64,000 bases of DNA from Planosporangium flavigriseum. Its GTDB lineage: Bacteria; Actinomycetota; Actinomycetes; Mycobacteriales; Micromonosporaceae. Location: assembly GCF_011947225.1 (NCBI RefSeq), contig NZ_JAATVW010000015.1, forward strand, positions 82,398-146,397. Direction: 5' to 3'. The notes under the pieces are model-generated. The model did not search any database. It saw only the letters and a list, made by a program, of their open reading frames with translations, and had not been told where the DNA came from. Position 1 is the first letter of the stretch. The number at the start of each line of letters is the position of its first letter. Below are positions 36,212-45,885 of the stretch, piece by piece. The translations under genes and the position numbers were made by a program.

Positions 36212-37615
36212 TCAGTACGCGAACGCGAGCGGGCGGTCTTCGGTCTCGGACTCGGCGTCCGGGTCGTGAACCGGCAACTCCGGCGGTCCGGCCTTGGCGT
36301 AGCGCAGCAGCAGGAACAGTTCCACCACGGCCAAGGCGCCGTAGAGCAGCGTGAAGACGGCCAGCGAGGTGACGACGCTGCCGATGCCGACGGTGGGGGA
36401 GACGCTGTTCGACGTCTTCAACACCCCGAACACCGTCCACGGCTGGCGACCCATCTCGGTGAAGATCCAGCCGAACGAGTTGGCGAGCAGCGGCAGTGAT
36501 ACCGACCAGACGGCCGCGCGCCAGAACAGCTTGCCCCTGGGCATCCGACCGCGGCGGGTCAGCCACAGCCCGAGTACGCCGAGCAGTACCGAGATCATGC
36601 CGAGGCCGATCATCAGGCGGAACGACCAGTACGTGGCGGGTACGTACGGTGTGTAGTCGCCCGGGCCGAAGCGCTGCTCGTACTCGCGCTGGATGTCGTT
36701 GATCCCCTCGACCTTGCCGTTGGGATCGGCGGTGGCCAGGAACGACAGGGCATGCGGTACGCGCAGCCCGAACGTCTCGGCGCTGCCGTCCAGCGGGCCG
36801 ATCGAGAACAGCGAGAACGACGCGGGCTGGGAGGTCTCGTACAGCGCCTCGGCGGCGGCCATCTTCATCGGCTGCTGCTCGGTCATGACCCGGCCCATGA
36901 CGTCGCCGCTGATCGCCACCGCCGCGCCGGAGATCACGATGGTCCACAGCGCCAGGCGCAGGCTGGGGCGGAACACCCCGATCTCGTTGCCGCGCATGAG
37001 GTGCCAACCGCACACGCACAGCATCAGGACGCCCGCGGTCAGGAACGCGGCGGCGATCGTGTGTGGGAACGCCACGAGCGTCGTGGAGTTGGTGAGCACG
37101 GCGACGATGTCGGTCAGTTCGGCCCGGTTGGTGGCTGGATTGATCCGGTACCCGACGGGGTGCTGCATCCAGGAGTTCGCCGCGAGGATGAAGTACGCCG
37201 ACAGGATTGTGCCGATCGAGGCGAGCCAGATGCTCGCGAGGTGCGCCTTCTTGGGAAGCCGGTCCCACCCGAAGATCCACAGCCCGAGGAACGTGGACTC
37301 GAGGAAGAACGCGAGCAGCCCCTCGATGGCGAGCGGCGCGCCGAAGACGTCGCCGACGAAGCGGGAGTACTCGCTCCAGTTCATTCCGAACTGGAACTCC
37401 TGCACGATCCCGGTGACGACACCCATGGCGAAGTTGATGAGGAAGAGTTTGCCCCAGAACTTGGTGGCCCGGAGGTAGTGCTCCTTCCCGGTGCGTACCC
37501 AGGCCGTCTGCAGCACCGCGACGAGCGCCGACAGTCCGATGGTGATCGGTACGAACAGGAAGTGGTACACCGTGGTGACGGCGAATTGCCATCGTGCCAG
37601 GTCCAGTGCGTCCAC
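36212..37615 (-). CDS. cydA: cytochrome bd oxidase subunit I CydA
   Basis: 467 aa from GTG 37615, chosen because GGAAAGGA precedes it and VDALDLARWQFAVTTVYHFL matches the family start; an upstream in-frame ATG at 37651 would add 12 atypical residues. Heme ligands are visible as His in VYHFLFVP, His in FPHTIAAAF and Met in EQQPMKMAAAEA. GRQPWTVFGVLKT is the conserved quinol-side motif. The Q-loop is of the short type. First gene of cydABDC. Confidence 0.95.
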   Translation of the reverse strand: MDALDLARWQFAVTTVYHFLFVPITIGLSALVAVLQTAWVRTGKEHYLRATKFWGKLFLINFAMGVVTGIVQEFQFGMNWSEYSRFVGDVFGAPLAIEGLLAFFLESTFLGLWIFGWDRLPKKAHLASIWLASIGTILSAYFILAANSWMQHPVGYRINPATNRAELTDIVAVLTNSTTLVAFPHTIAAAFLTAGVLMLCVCGWHLMRGNEIGVFRPSLRLALWTIVISGAAVAISGDVMGRVMTEQQPMKMAAAEALYETSQPASFSLFSIGPLDGSAETFGLRVPHALSFLATADPNGKVEGINDIQREYEQRFGPGDYTPYVPATYWSFRLMIGLGMISVLLGVLGLWLTRRGRMPRGKLFWRAAVWSVSLPLLANSFGWIFTEMGRQPWTVFGVLKTSNSVSPTVGIGSVVTSLAVFTLLYGALAVVELFLLLRYAKAGPPELPVHDPDAESETEDRPLAFAY

Positions 37616-37733
37616 GCGCGGATCCTTTCCAGACGGGCCTGGAAGCAGCATCGGATCTAGCGTGCGCCCAAGATCAGGGCCGAAAGTCCGGCCGGGCGCG
37701 CGAGAGGTCCCGGCTCAGATTTAAGTGCCTCGC

Positions 37734-37756
37734 CTACATGTAGCGCAACTACATGT
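37734..37756. promoter_or_regulatory. repeated CTACATGT palindromic sites upstream of cydA
   Basis: CTACATGTAG at 37734-37743 is a perfect palindrome and CTACATGT recurs at 37749-37756, fifteen bases later. They lie about 120 bases upstream of cydA and just beyond the stop of the GGDEF-EAL gene. Two sites on nearly the same helical face suggest cooperative binding by a redox or stress regulator. The regulator is unknown; this is not the Rex consensus I know. Confidence 0.5.
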
Positions 37757-37764
37757 GAGCCAGG

Positions 37765-40527
37765 TCAAGCGGCCGTGGCGCACCCGTCGCCGTTCGACGT
37801 GATCAGGCTTTCGATCTCCGTCGCGCGCAGCGGCTTGGCGAAGTGGAAGCCCTGCGCGAGGCGGTACCCGAGCGTGTGCAGCCGGTCGGCCTGAGCGCCG
37901 GTCTCCACACCCTCGGCGATCGCGTGCAGGCCCAGCGCCTGGGCGATCTCGATGATCGACGTGACGATCGCCTCCTGCTCGACCGTTCCGGTGACGCCGT
38001 CCACGAAGGACTTGTCCACCTTGAGCACGTCCACCGGGCAGGTGCGCAGCAGGCCGAGCGAGGAGTGGCCGGTGCCGAAGTCGTCGAGGGCGATGCTGAC
38101 ACCGAGCGCGTGGATGGCGGCTACCGTCTCCGCGGCGCGACCGCCGCCGAACACGGCCGTCTCGGTGATCTCGACCGTGAGCTGGGCCGGGTCCAGGCCG
38201 GTCTCGGCCAGGACCGACGCCACCGTCTGCGGAAGCGTCGGCTCGAGCAGTTGCCGGGCCGAGACGTTGACGCTGATCCGGCTGAGCGCGTCGGCGCCGT
38301 ATTCGCGGATCCACTGGGCGGCCTGCTGGCAGGCGGTCCGCAGGATCCACTCGCCCAACGGCACGATCAGGCCGGTGCGCTCTGCCACCGGGATGAACCG
38401 CATCGGCGAGACCATCCCGTCGCGGGGGTGGTTCCAGCGCACCAGCGCCTCCACTCCGACCACCTGGCCGCTGGGCAGGTCGACGACGGGCTGGTAGAGC
38501 AGGTGCAGCTCGTCGCGCTCCAGCGCGTGGCTGAGGTCGGCGGCCAGTTGCGCGTGCTCGACCGCGCGGGCGTCCAGGTCGGCGTCGTAGTGCACGTACC
38601 GGTTCTTGCCCAGCTCCTTGGCTGCGTACATGGCGATGTCGGCCCGGCGCAGCAGGTCCTCGGCGTCCGTTCCGGCCTCGTTGTCGGCCAGCCCGATGCT
38701 CGCCTGGATCAGCAGGTCGTGGTTTGCCGCGTTCACCGATGCGCCCAGCGCTCCGATGATCCGCTCGGCGACGTGCCCGCTCTCGCCGGAGCGGAGGTCG
38801 TTGAGCAGGATCGCGAACTCGTCACCGCCGAGGCGGGCGATGGTGTCGTCCGGCCGGATGCAGGCGCGCAGCCGGGCGCCCACGGCCACGAGTAGCGAAT
38901 CGCCCACCGGGTGCCCGAGCCGGTCGTTGATGGTCTTGAAGTCGTCCAGGTCCACCAGGACCACGGCGACGGTGCCCGGTTCGGCCGTGGCGAGGGCCCG
39001 TTCGGTACGCGTGGTGAACAGCGCCCGGTTGGCCAGGCCGGTCAGCTCGTCGTGGGACGCCTGGTAGGCGAGCTGGTCCTGGTACCGCCGGGTGTCGGAC
39101 ACGTCGCGGGCGTTGCAGACGAACCCCTGCACGCTCGGGTCGTGCAGCAGGTTGGTGTACGTGACCTCCATCCAACGCCACGTACCGTCGGCGTGCCGGA
39201 TCCGGGCCTGGCCCCGCAGACTGGGGCGGGGGTCGTGGTGCAGCTGCCGGAGCAGCTCGTTGAGTGCGGCCACGTCGTCGGGGTTCACGACGCTGTCGGC
39301 CCGCTCGCCGACCAGTTCCTCGGGTTGGTGGCCGAGCACCCGGTACGAGCCAGGGGTCATGTACGTGAAGCGCCCGTTCGCGTCGATGATGCTGATGACG
39401 TCGTCGGAGTTCTGCACCAGCGACCGGAAGCGCTGCTCGTGCCGGCGCAGTTCGAGCATGCTGGCGTCTACCTGGGACAGCAGCCGGGCGTTGTCCTGGA
39501 ACGCGATGATCTGGCGGATCACCACGAGGGCGGTCAGCGCCACCGAACCGGCGACCATGAGCTGGATGCCGCCGGGGCTCTGCCGCGCCGTGATGAGTAG
39601 CAGCGCGTCCGTGCCGGTGATCGCCGCATACGGGAGCAGGCTGAACGAGCGATGGCGCCGGCGCCGGCCGGCACGGCGGGCGCCGGCGGGAGGCCGCTGC
39701 TGGAGCCACGTGGCGAGGACGACGCCACAGAAGAGCAGCGGGTAGATCGCCATGAAGGCGGACAGTTCCGGGCGGCTCTGCAGGACCGGAGAATTGATCA
39801 AAAGGACGGCGGTGACCAGGCCGGTGCCGCCCAGCGCCCAGGCGGCGCGCGGGTCGAGGCCGTCGGGGCCGGTCAGGTTGATCTTCAAGCTGGCCAGCAC
39901 ACCGCCGAGGGTGAGTACGACGATCACCATCAACGTCACGGTGTCGTGGATGACGGCGGGCCGACCGTCCTGGTGGGCGCCGAAATACCAGAGCAGGAGG
40001 CCGGTTGCCACGGCCATGATGCCGAGGTCCAGTCCGACCGTGAGCCATTCGCGGCGGGACCGGGCGTGGACCGGCAGTCGGAGCAGCGCCCAGATGACCG
40101 TGGCCAGCGCCGCCGCGAACAGTCCAATCGTGATCGGCTCCATCCGGTGGGACGGGGCATCGGGACCGGCCAGGGCGTCGTGCACGAGGCTGGGCAGTGC
40201 GACGAGCGCGATAGCGATAGCTACCGCGCCGTGACGCCAGAATCGGCGGGCCGGTAGGGCGAGATCGGCGTTACGCGCGACCTGCAGGGCGGCGAAAAGA
40301 GCAAGGGTCGGGCCGAGGGGGACCAGCAGCCAGCCGAGGATCGGCGGCCCGAACGGGTGCGTCCGGCGCAGCACGTACCAGGTGATTGCGGTGAGCGCGA
40401 TGAACGCGCAGGCGGCGAGCAGGGTCGACCCCGGCGACCGCCGCCACGGTGCGGGCGGTGCGCTGACTGGGCGCGCTGGTGACAGCGTCGCCGCGCGGGC
40501 GTCGCTCAGATCGTCACCACGGTCCAT
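37765..40527 (-). CDS. membrane PAS-GGDEF-EAL cyclic-di-GMP protein
   Basis: 920 aa from ATG 40527; an in-frame ATG at 40572 would add 15 residues. About nine to ten TM helices occupy residues 30-340, then a PAS domain (RFRSLVQNSDDVISIIDANG; PGSYRVLGHQPEELVGE), a GGDEF domain with an intact RLGGDEFAILL, and an EAL domain with GVEALVRWNHP, VEITETAVF and DDFGTGHSSLGLL. Both cyclase and phosphodiesterase motifs are intact. It is likely membrane-bound and sensing; the terminator at 40722-40751 lies beyond its start. Confidence 0.93.
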   Translation of the reverse strand: MDRGDDLSDARAATLSPARPVSAPPAPWRRSPGSTLLAACAFIALTAITWYVLRRTHPFGPPILGWLLVPLGPTLALFAALQVARNADLALPARRFWRHGAVAIAIALVALPSLVHDALAGPDAPSHRMEPITIGLFAAALATVIWALLRLPVHARSRREWLTVGLDLGIMAVATGLLLWYFGAHQDGRPAVIHDTVTLMVIVVLTLGGVLASLKINLTGPDGLDPRAAWALGGTGLVTAVLLINSPVLQSRPELSAFMAIYPLLFCGVVLATWLQQRPPAGARRAGRRRRHRSFSLLPYAAITGTDALLLITARQSPGGIQLMVAGSVALTALVVIRQIIAFQDNARLLSQVDASMLELRRHEQRFRSLVQNSDDVISIIDANGRFTYMTPGSYRVLGHQPEELVGERADSVVNPDDVAALNELLRQLHHDPRPSLRGQARIRHADGTWRWMEVTYTNLLHDPSVQGFVCNARDVSDTRRYQDQLAYQASHDELTGLANRALFTTRTERALATAEPGTVAVVLVDLDDFKTINDRLGHPVGDSLLVAVGARLRACIRPDDTIARLGGDEFAILLNDLRSGESGHVAERIIGALGASVNAANHDLLIQASIGLADNEAGTDAEDLLRRADIAMYAAKELGKNRYVHYDADLDARAVEHAQLAADLSHALERDELHLLYQPVVDLPSGQVVGVEALVRWNHPRDGMVSPMRFIPVAERTGLIVPLGEWILRTACQQAAQWIREYGADALSRISVNVSARQLLEPTLPQTVASVLAETGLDPAQLTVEITETAVFGGGRAAETVAAIHALGVSIALDDFGTGHSSLGLLRTCPVDVLKVDKSFVDGVTGTVEQEAIVTSIIEIAQALGLHAIAEGVETGAQADRLHTLGYRLAQGFHFAKPLRATEIESLITSNGDGCATAA

Positions 40528-41040
40528 GTCCTGCACCCTCTGCCGTAGCCTCGTCTCGCGTACGCGAGACACCCGTCCGGTCGGCGACGGGGGTGCGAAC
40601 TTGAGGACTCTCGTCGATGAACCTCGGCGTCCTGTGGGGTTTTGTCCGATTAGTAATGGTTCACTCAGTGAAAATTTGCGGCCAGGCGCCTCCTGGGGGC
40701 TGAACGGGCGCCTCGCGCCGCAAAGGGGGCGCCGAATCCGGCGCCCCCTTTCCCCCGTGCCGATTCAGTTGTCGGGCGCCACGGAGGCCTATGCGTCAGG
40801 CTTCGCGGACCGAATCGGCTGATTCGTGCTGCGGTCAGCCGCCAGGGTCGGACTGGCGACTGACCGCGTATCGAAACCTATGATCTGTTACGCATTGTGA
40901 CAAGGGTCTTGGGTAACTCGGCACGGGAATCGGTCTAACCAGGGGACAAGGTGGTCTCTGAGGGGGCCACGAGCCGTAACTTTGAGTGACAAGACCCTGT
41001 CGCCGCCCGGCCGCCACGCTCGGTCACGCGTACCGTCTGA
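40528..41040. other. non-coding region with terminator
   Basis: About 510 bases between the GGDEF-EAL start and the solute-binding protein stop, both leftward genes. Holds the terminator at 40722-40751 and, presumably, the promoter of the GGDEF-EAL gene. I see no coding potential or RNA family otherwise. Confidence 0.5.
40722..40751 (-). terminator. perfect 13-bp hairpin terminator
   Basis: AAAGGGGGCGCCG (40722-40734) and CGGCGCCCCCTTT (40739-40751) are exact complements around an AATC loop, with A/T ends on both sides typical of a bidirectional intrinsic terminator. It can end the leftward transcripts of the solute-binding protein gene. Confidence 0.8.
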
Positions 41041-42231
41041 TCATTTCTTCGCCAGCGACGCCGCCATCCGGTCCCACAGGTCGAACGCCCGAGCCTGCGC
41101 GTCGGCGGGTAGCGGCGTCTCCTTTGGAGAGTTCCTGATCAGGTTGTCGTACTCCGGGCGCCCGAACTTCCTGATGACGTCCTGGCTGTCGGTCGGCGCC
41201 AGGTCGATCGTCGCGCCCTTGACCGCAGGGCCGGGGTAGAAGTAACCGTTGTCGAAGGTGATCGCCTGCTGCTTCGGCTGAAGCATGTACCGGATGAGGT
41301 TGAGCACCGCCGACAGCTTGTTCGTGCCGATGCCATTCGGCACCGCCGCGTAGTGCGCGTCCATGACCCAGTGGAAGCCGCCGAGCGCAACCACCTTCAT
41401 CTCCGCGGGCACCGTGCCGAGCGCGCGGGAGTTGATGTCCCAGCCGGTCGTGGCGGCGATGATGTCCACCGTGCCGCTCGCGAGGTCCGTCATCGTCTGC
41501 GCGGTACTGCCCGGGTGCGGCGGGTTGTAGGGCGTCATCTCGGTCAGGAACTCCCACGTCCGGTGCCAGGTCTCCGGGTTCTTCGGATCACGGTCGCCGA
41601 GGAGGTAGGGCAGGCCCATGAGCATGGTGCGAGCCGGCCCGGAGTTGCGCGGCTGGGCGTACGAGACCTTCCCCGGGTGCGCCTTCGCGTACGCGAGAAG
41701 TTCCGCCGCGGTGGTCGGCGGGGTCGGGACGGTCTTCGGGTTGTACATGAACAGCGGGCCGGCCGGGTACTCGGTCACGACCACGCCGTGCCCCTGAGCC
41801 AACTCCTGCATCTTCGCCGCGTCCTCGGTGTACACGCCCTCGGGTGGGCTGACCTTTTGCCAGATGCCCTGCGCCAGACCGGCGGTGAGGGTGTCGGTGC
41901 CGGCGAGCACCAGATCGGCGCCGAGGTGTCCCGAGTGCTGCTCCGCCTTGATCGCCGACGTTATCTCGGCCGGGGCTGCCGTTCTGGTGACTATCTTCGA
42001 GACGACCTCCGGGTGCTCCTTCTGGAAGTTGTCGAGGATCCCCTGGGTCAACTGCAGATTCCCGGTGGCGTCCACGATGTTCAGAATCTGCGGGCTCGAC
42101 GGTTTGGCCGCAGCCGCGGTGCCGGAGTCGGCGGGCGCCGCTTTCGTGCTGGAGTCCGGCTCGATGCACCCGGACACGATGAGGGCGGCGGCAGCCAGCG
42201 CGCAGGCGTACCGACGAATGCTACTGGTCAT
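41041..42231 (-). CDS. extracellular solute-binding lipoprotein
   Basis: 396 aa from ATG 42231. The N-terminus is a lipoprotein signal (YACALAAAALIVSGC, Cys about 21). The mature part reads as a class II/spermidine- or iron-type periplasmic binding protein: ILNIVDATGNLQLTQGILDN, LGADLVLAGTDTL, PAGPLFMYNPKTVPTPPTTA, WDINSRALGTVPAEMKVVAL. No permease or ATPase gene is adjacent, so it is an orphan receptor. It is divergent from bioA with a 72-base gap. Confidence 0.85.
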   Translation of the reverse strand: MTSSIRRYACALAAAALIVSGCIEPDSSTKAAPADSGTAAAAKPSSPQILNIVDATGNLQLTQGILDNFQKEHPEVVSKIVTRTAAPAEITSAIKAEQHSGHLGADLVLAGTDTLTAGLAQGIWQKVSPPEGVYTEDAAKMQELAQGHGVVVTEYPAGPLFMYNPKTVPTPPTTAAELLAYAKAHPGKVSYAQPRNSGPARTMLMGLPYLLGDRDPKNPETWHRTWEFLTEMTPYNPPHPGSTAQTMTDLASGTVDIIAATTGWDINSRALGTVPAEMKVVALGGFHWVMDAHYAAVPNGIGTNKLSAVLNLIRYMLQPKQQAITFDNGYFYPGPAVKGATIDLAPTDSQDVIRKFGRPEYDNLIRNSPKETPLPADAQARAFDLWDRMAASLAKK

Positions 42232-42303
42232 CGACTGTCGTCTCCCTCTTCGCGCCTTCGATGTCACCGTACCTGTGGGATCGGCGAGGTCTAGGCTTCC
42301 CGC

Positions 42304-43584
42304 GTGCGTCAAACTGAGCTCCTCGCCTTGGACCGCGCCCACGTGTGGCACCCGTACTCACCCGTGCCCGGCACGTCCACCCCGCTGGTCGTCGAGTCGG
42401 CTTCCGGGGTCCGGCTGCGGCTGGCCGAGCCGTTCGAAGGCCACCGGGAACTGGTCGACGGGATGTCCTCGTGGTGGGCGGCCATCCACGGGTACGCCCA
42501 CCCGGTGCTCGACGCGGCCGTCCGCGACCAGCTCGGCCGCATGAGCCACGTCATGTTCGGCGGCCTCACCCACGAGCCGGCGATACGGCTCGCCGCCCGC
42601 CTCGTCGAGGTGACGCCACCTGGCCTGGAGCACGTCTTCTTCGCCGACTCCGGCTCGGTCTCCGTCGAGGTCGCCGCGAAGATGTGCCTGCAGTACTGGC
42701 GCTCGGTCGGACGCCCGGGCAAGCAGCGGCTGCTGACCTGGCGCGGCGGCTACCACGGCGACACGTTCCACCCCATGTCGGTGTGCGACCCCGAGGGCGG
42801 CATGCACCACCTGTGGACGGGCGTCCTGCCGCGTCAGGTCTTCGCCGACGCCCCGCCGGTCGAGTTCGACCCCGGGTACGCGCAGCGCCTCGCTGACCTC
42901 ATCGGACAGCACGCCGACGAGTTGGCCGCGGTCATCGTCGAGCCCGTGGTGCAGGGTGCCGGGGGCATGCGGTTCCACTCGCCGGAGTACCTGCGGGTGC
43001 TGCGGGAGGCTTGCGATGCCGCTGGGGTGCTGTTGATCTTCGATGAGATCGCCACCGGCTTCGGGCGTACGGGGGAGCTCTTCGCCGCCGACCACGCCGG
43101 CGTGAGCCCGGACGTCATGTGCATCGGCAAGGCGATCTCCGGCGGGTACCTGTCGTTCGCGGCGACCCTGTGTACGAGCGAAGTGGCCGACGGGATCTCG
43201 CGGGGGAGCGTACCGGTGCTGGCGCACGGGCCGACGTTCATGGGCAACCCGCTCGCCTGCGCCGTGGCGAACGCCTCGCTGGACCTGCTGGCCCACGGGG
43301 ACTGGAAGACGAACGTGAAGCGCATCGAGGCCGGCCTGCGGGCGGGCCTGGCGCCGGCTTCGGGCGTCCCCGGCGTCGCCGACGTACGCGTACTCGGCGC
43401 GATCGGGGTCGTCCAACTCGACCACGAGGTCGACATCGCCGCCGCGACCCGGGCGGCCGGGGCGAATGGCGTGTGGCTGCGCCCGTTCCGGGACCTGATC
43501 TACACGATGCCGCCGTACGTCACCGAGGACGCCGACCTCGAGCGCATCTGCGCCGCCATCGTGGCCGCGGCGGCTGCCGGGTGA
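42304..43584 (+). CDS. bioA: adenosylmethionine-8-amino-7-oxononanoate aminotransferase BioA
   Basis: 426 aa from GTG 42304. HVWHPYSP at the N-terminus, [34 protein letters not shown] (near 145), [16 protein letters not shown] (near 240) and the PLP Lys in [11 protein letters not shown] (near 280) mark a BioA rather than another class III aminotransferase. It converts KAPA to DAPA using SAM in biotin synthesis. bioB, bioD and bioF are not in the window. Confidence 0.92.
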   Translation: MRQTELLALDRAHVWHPYSPVPGTSTPLVVESASGVRLRLAEPFEGHRELVDGMSSWWAAIHGYAHPVLDAAVRDQLGRMSHVMFGGLTHEPAIRLAARLVEVTPPGLEHVFFADSGSVSVEVAAKMCLQYWRSVGRPGKQRLLTWRGGYHGDTFHPMSVCDPEGGMHHLWTGVLPRQVFADAPPVEFDPGYAQRLADLIGQHADELAAVIVEPVVQGAGGMRFHSPEYLRVLREACDAAGVLLIFDEIATGFGRTGELFAADHAGVSPDVMCIGKAISGGYLSFAATLCTSEVADGISRGSVPVLAHGPTFMGNPLACAVANASLDLLAHGDWKTNVKRIEAGLRAGLAPASGVPGVADVRVLGAIGVVQLDHEVDIAAATRAAGANGVWLRPFRDLIYTMPPYVTEDADLERICAAIVAAAAAG

Positions 43585-43630
43585 CTGTCATGTCGGCGGG
43601 TTAGCGGCCGGGCGCCGATCTTGACGACTT

Positions 43631-43651
43631 AACCTACTTATTTGATAGGTT
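43631..43651. promoter_or_regulatory. AT-rich inverted repeat upstream of the SBP56 gene
   Basis: AACCTA (43631-43636) and TAGGTT (43646-43651) flank an AT-rich 9-base centre, about 80 bases before the SBP56 start, in an otherwise GC-rich region. Likely operator or promoter element for the SBP56/NicO pair; the regulator is unknown. Confidence 0.5.
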
Positions 43652-43733
43652 TTTACTGTCGCGAGATCCCCGCGCGGCCGTAGGGTGGTCGTAGTACAGG
43701 CCCCGATCGGCTCTGGTTGGCCAAGGAGGCCCC

Positions 43734-45137
43734 ATGACGCTGTGGAAGCCCGACCCAAGTTTCTACCCCTCCCCGAGACAGGCCGTCAGCGCTCCGCCGG
43801 AGAAGCTGGCCTACCTCGCCGCCTTCGACCGCTCCGCGCAGAAGCCCGACGCGATCGCGGTGCTCGACACCGACGCCGACTCGCACACGTACGGGCAGGT
43901 CGTCGGCTGGACGGACCTGCCCTACGTCGGCGACGAGCTGCACCACTTCGGCTGGAACGCGTGCAGCAGCGCGCTCTGCCCGTACGCGCCGCACCCGCAC
44001 GTCGAGCGGCGGTACCTGATCGTCCCGGGCCTGCGCTCCTCGCGGATCTACGTCATCGACACCAAGGCCGACCCGCGCCAGCCGGAGATCGTCAAGGTGC
44101 TGGAGCCCGAAGAGCTGGCCAAGCACGCCGGCTACTCGCGTCCGCACACCATCCACTGTGGGCCGGAGGGCATCTACGTCTCGGCGCTCGGCGGCGCGAA
44201 CGGCAACGACGGGCCGGGCGGGATCGCGCTGCTCGACCACACCTCATTCGAGGTGCTCGGCCAGTGGGAGATCGACCGCGGCCCGCAGTACCTGGCCTAC
44301 GACGCCTGGTGGCACCTCGGCCACGACACGCTCGTCACGAGCGAGTGGGGGACCCCGTCCATGGTCGAGGACGGGCTCGTCGGCGAGCTGCTGCTGGGTC
44401 GCAAGTACGGGCACGCCATCCACTTCTGGGATCTCCGCAAGCGCCGGCACCAGCAGACCGTCGACCTCGGCGACCAGTACCAGATGGCCCTGGAGCTGCG
44501 GCCGGCACACGACCCGACCAAGGACTACGGGTTCGTCGGGGTGGTGGTCAGCGTCGAGGACCTGTCCGCGTCGGTCTGGCTCTGGCACAGGTCGGGCAAG
44601 GAATGGGCCGCCACGAAGGTGATCGACATCCCGGCCGAGCCGGCCGACCCGGCGCTGCTGCCGCCGATCCTGCAGCCGTTCGGCGCGGTCCCGCCGCTGG
44701 TGACCGACATCGACCTGTCCGTCGACGACAAGACGCTGTACGTGTCGTGCTGGGGGACCGGTGAGCTGCTCCAGTACGACGTGCGCGACCCGTTCAAGCC
44801 GGTGAAGACCGGCTCGGTACGCATCGGCGGCATCGTCGGTCAGGTGCCGCACCCGGCCGCGCCGGACCAGCCGCTACGCGGCGGCCCACAGATGGTCGAG
44901 ATCAGCCGGGACGGTCGCCGGGTCTACGTCACCAACTCGCTGTACGGCTCCTGGGACGACCAGTTCTACCCGGACGGGGTGGGTGCCTGGGCGGTCAAGC
45001 TGGATGCCGACCCGGGCGGCGGCATCGCCCTCGACGAGCGGTTCTTCCCCCACGGTGACGACTTCCGCGGACGCCGGGTGCACCAGGTCCGGCTGCAGGG
45101 CGGCGACGCGTCCTCCGACTCGTACTGCTATCCGTGA
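43734..45137 (+). CDS. SBP56-family protein, methanethiol oxidase type
   Basis: 467 aa from ATG 43734 with AAGGAGG directly upstream. HHFGWNACSSALCPY, RPHTIHCGPEGIYVSALG and TSEWGTPSM near 200, plus SDSYCYP at the end, are characteristic of selenium-binding protein 56 homologues, whose bacterial members oxidise methanethiol with a copper centre. Several His (HTIH, HFGW) may bind metal. The next gene, a NicO-like membrane protein, overlaps the stop (GTGA), which suggests metal delivery or transport is linked. Confidence 0.9.
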   Translation: MTLWKPDPSFYPSPRQAVSAPPEKLAYLAAFDRSAQKPDAIAVLDTDADSHTYGQVVGWTDLPYVGDELHHFGWNACSSALCPYAPHPHVERRYLIVPGLRSSRIYVIDTKADPRQPEIVKVLEPEELAKHAGYSRPHTIHCGPEGIYVSALGGANGNDGPGGIALLDHTSFEVLGQWEIDRGPQYLAYDAWWHLGHDTLVTSEWGTPSMVEDGLVGELLLGRKYGHAIHFWDLRKRRHQQTVDLGDQYQMALELRPAHDPTKDYGFVGVVVSVEDLSASVWLWHRSGKEWAATKVIDIPAEPADPALLPPILQPFGAVPPLVTDIDLSVDDKTLYVSCWGTGELLQYDVRDPFKPVKTGSVRIGGIVGQVPHPAAPDQPLRGGPQMVEISRDGRRVYVTNSLYGSWDDQFYPDGVGAWAVKLDADPGGGIALDERFFPHGDDFRGRRVHQVRLQGGDASSDSYCYP

Positions 45138-45772
45138 CCGGTTGGCAGTGGCTCGCGCTCGCCGGGCTGGGCGCCTTCCACGGGCTCAACCCGGGCATGG
45201 GCTGGCTGTTCGCGGTCGCGATCGGCCTGCAGGAGCGCAGCCGTAGTGCGCTGCTGCGCGCGTGTGCGCCGATCGCGGCCGGCCACGCGGCTTCGGTGCT
45301 GATCGTGGCCGGCCTGGTCGGCGTGTTCCGGTCGGTGCTGGCGACCCGGCTCGTCGCGATCGGCGGGGGTGCCGTGCTGGTTGCGTACGGACTGTGGCGG
45401 GCGCTGTCGAAGCGCCACTTCCGGTGGGCCGGGATGCGGCTGTCCGCGGCGCAGCTCGCATCGTGGTCGTTCCTGATGTCGTCGATCCACGGCGCCGGGC
45501 TGATGCTGCTGCCGGTACTGGTGGCGGGTCCGGCGCCGGCCGGCCATCAGCACGTGGCCGCGGCGGCGGGCGCGTCGCTGTGGGCCGGTGCCGCCGCGAC
45601 GGCCGTCCACACCGTCGCCATGGTCGGGGTCGCCGGCGCGGTGGCGCTTGTCGTGTACGAGGTCGTCGGCTTGAGCATCCTGCGTACCGCCTGGGTCAAC
45701 CTGGACCGGATCTGGGCGTACGCCCTGCTCGGCGCGGGGCTGGCGACGGTCGCGGTGGCGGTGGCGTCGTAA
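45134..45772 (+). CDS. NicO-like membrane protein coupled to SBP56
   Basis: 212 aa from GTG 45134 (GTGA overlap). Five to six TM helices. LGAFHGLNPGMGWLFAVAIG, PIAAGHAASVLIVAG and MSSIHGAGLMLLPVLV place His residues in TM segments in the manner of NicO/RcnA and other metal permeases. A metal exporter or importer serving the methanethiol oxidase is plausible. The TAA stop is inside the hairpin at 45770-45795. Confidence 0.7.
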   Translation: MTGWQWLALAGLGAFHGLNPGMGWLFAVAIGLQERSRSALLRACAPIAAGHAASVLIVAGLVGVFRSVLATRLVAIGGGAVLVAYGLWRALSKRHFRWAGMRLSAAQLASWSFLMSSIHGAGLMLLPVLVAGPAPAGHQHVAAAAGASLWAGAAATAVHTVAMVGVAGAVALVVYEVVGLSILRTAWVNLDRIWAYALLGAGLATVAVAVAS

Positions 45773-45795
45773 GCGCGGCCTACAGGCCGCGCTTA
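45770..45795. terminator. perfect 11-bp hairpin at the end of the SBP56 operon
   Basis: TAAGCGCGGCC (45770-45780) and GGCCGCGCTTA (45785-45795) are exact complements with a TACA loop. It includes the stop codon of the NicO-like gene and the last codons of the possible 29-aa gene on the minus strand. Confidence 0.75.
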
Positions 45796-45869
45796 CGACG
45801 GATCGCGATGCCGACCATCCCGACGGACACGAAGATCACTGACAGGATGCAGAGGGCCTTGAGCACCAT
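45780..45869 (-). CDS. possible 29-aa membrane peptide
   Basis: ATG 45869 opens a frame MVLKALCILSVIFVSVGMVG followed by IAIRRKRGL and a TAG within the terminator hairpin. One TM helix plus a basic tail is a typical small membrane protein. A purine-rich Shine-Dalgarno is not obvious. It lies between the NicO-like and OYE genes, on the OYE strand. Confidence 0.35.
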   Translation of the reverse strand: MVLKALCILSVIFVSVGMVGIAIRRKRGL

Positions 45870-45885
45870 GGTTGGCAGACTATGT

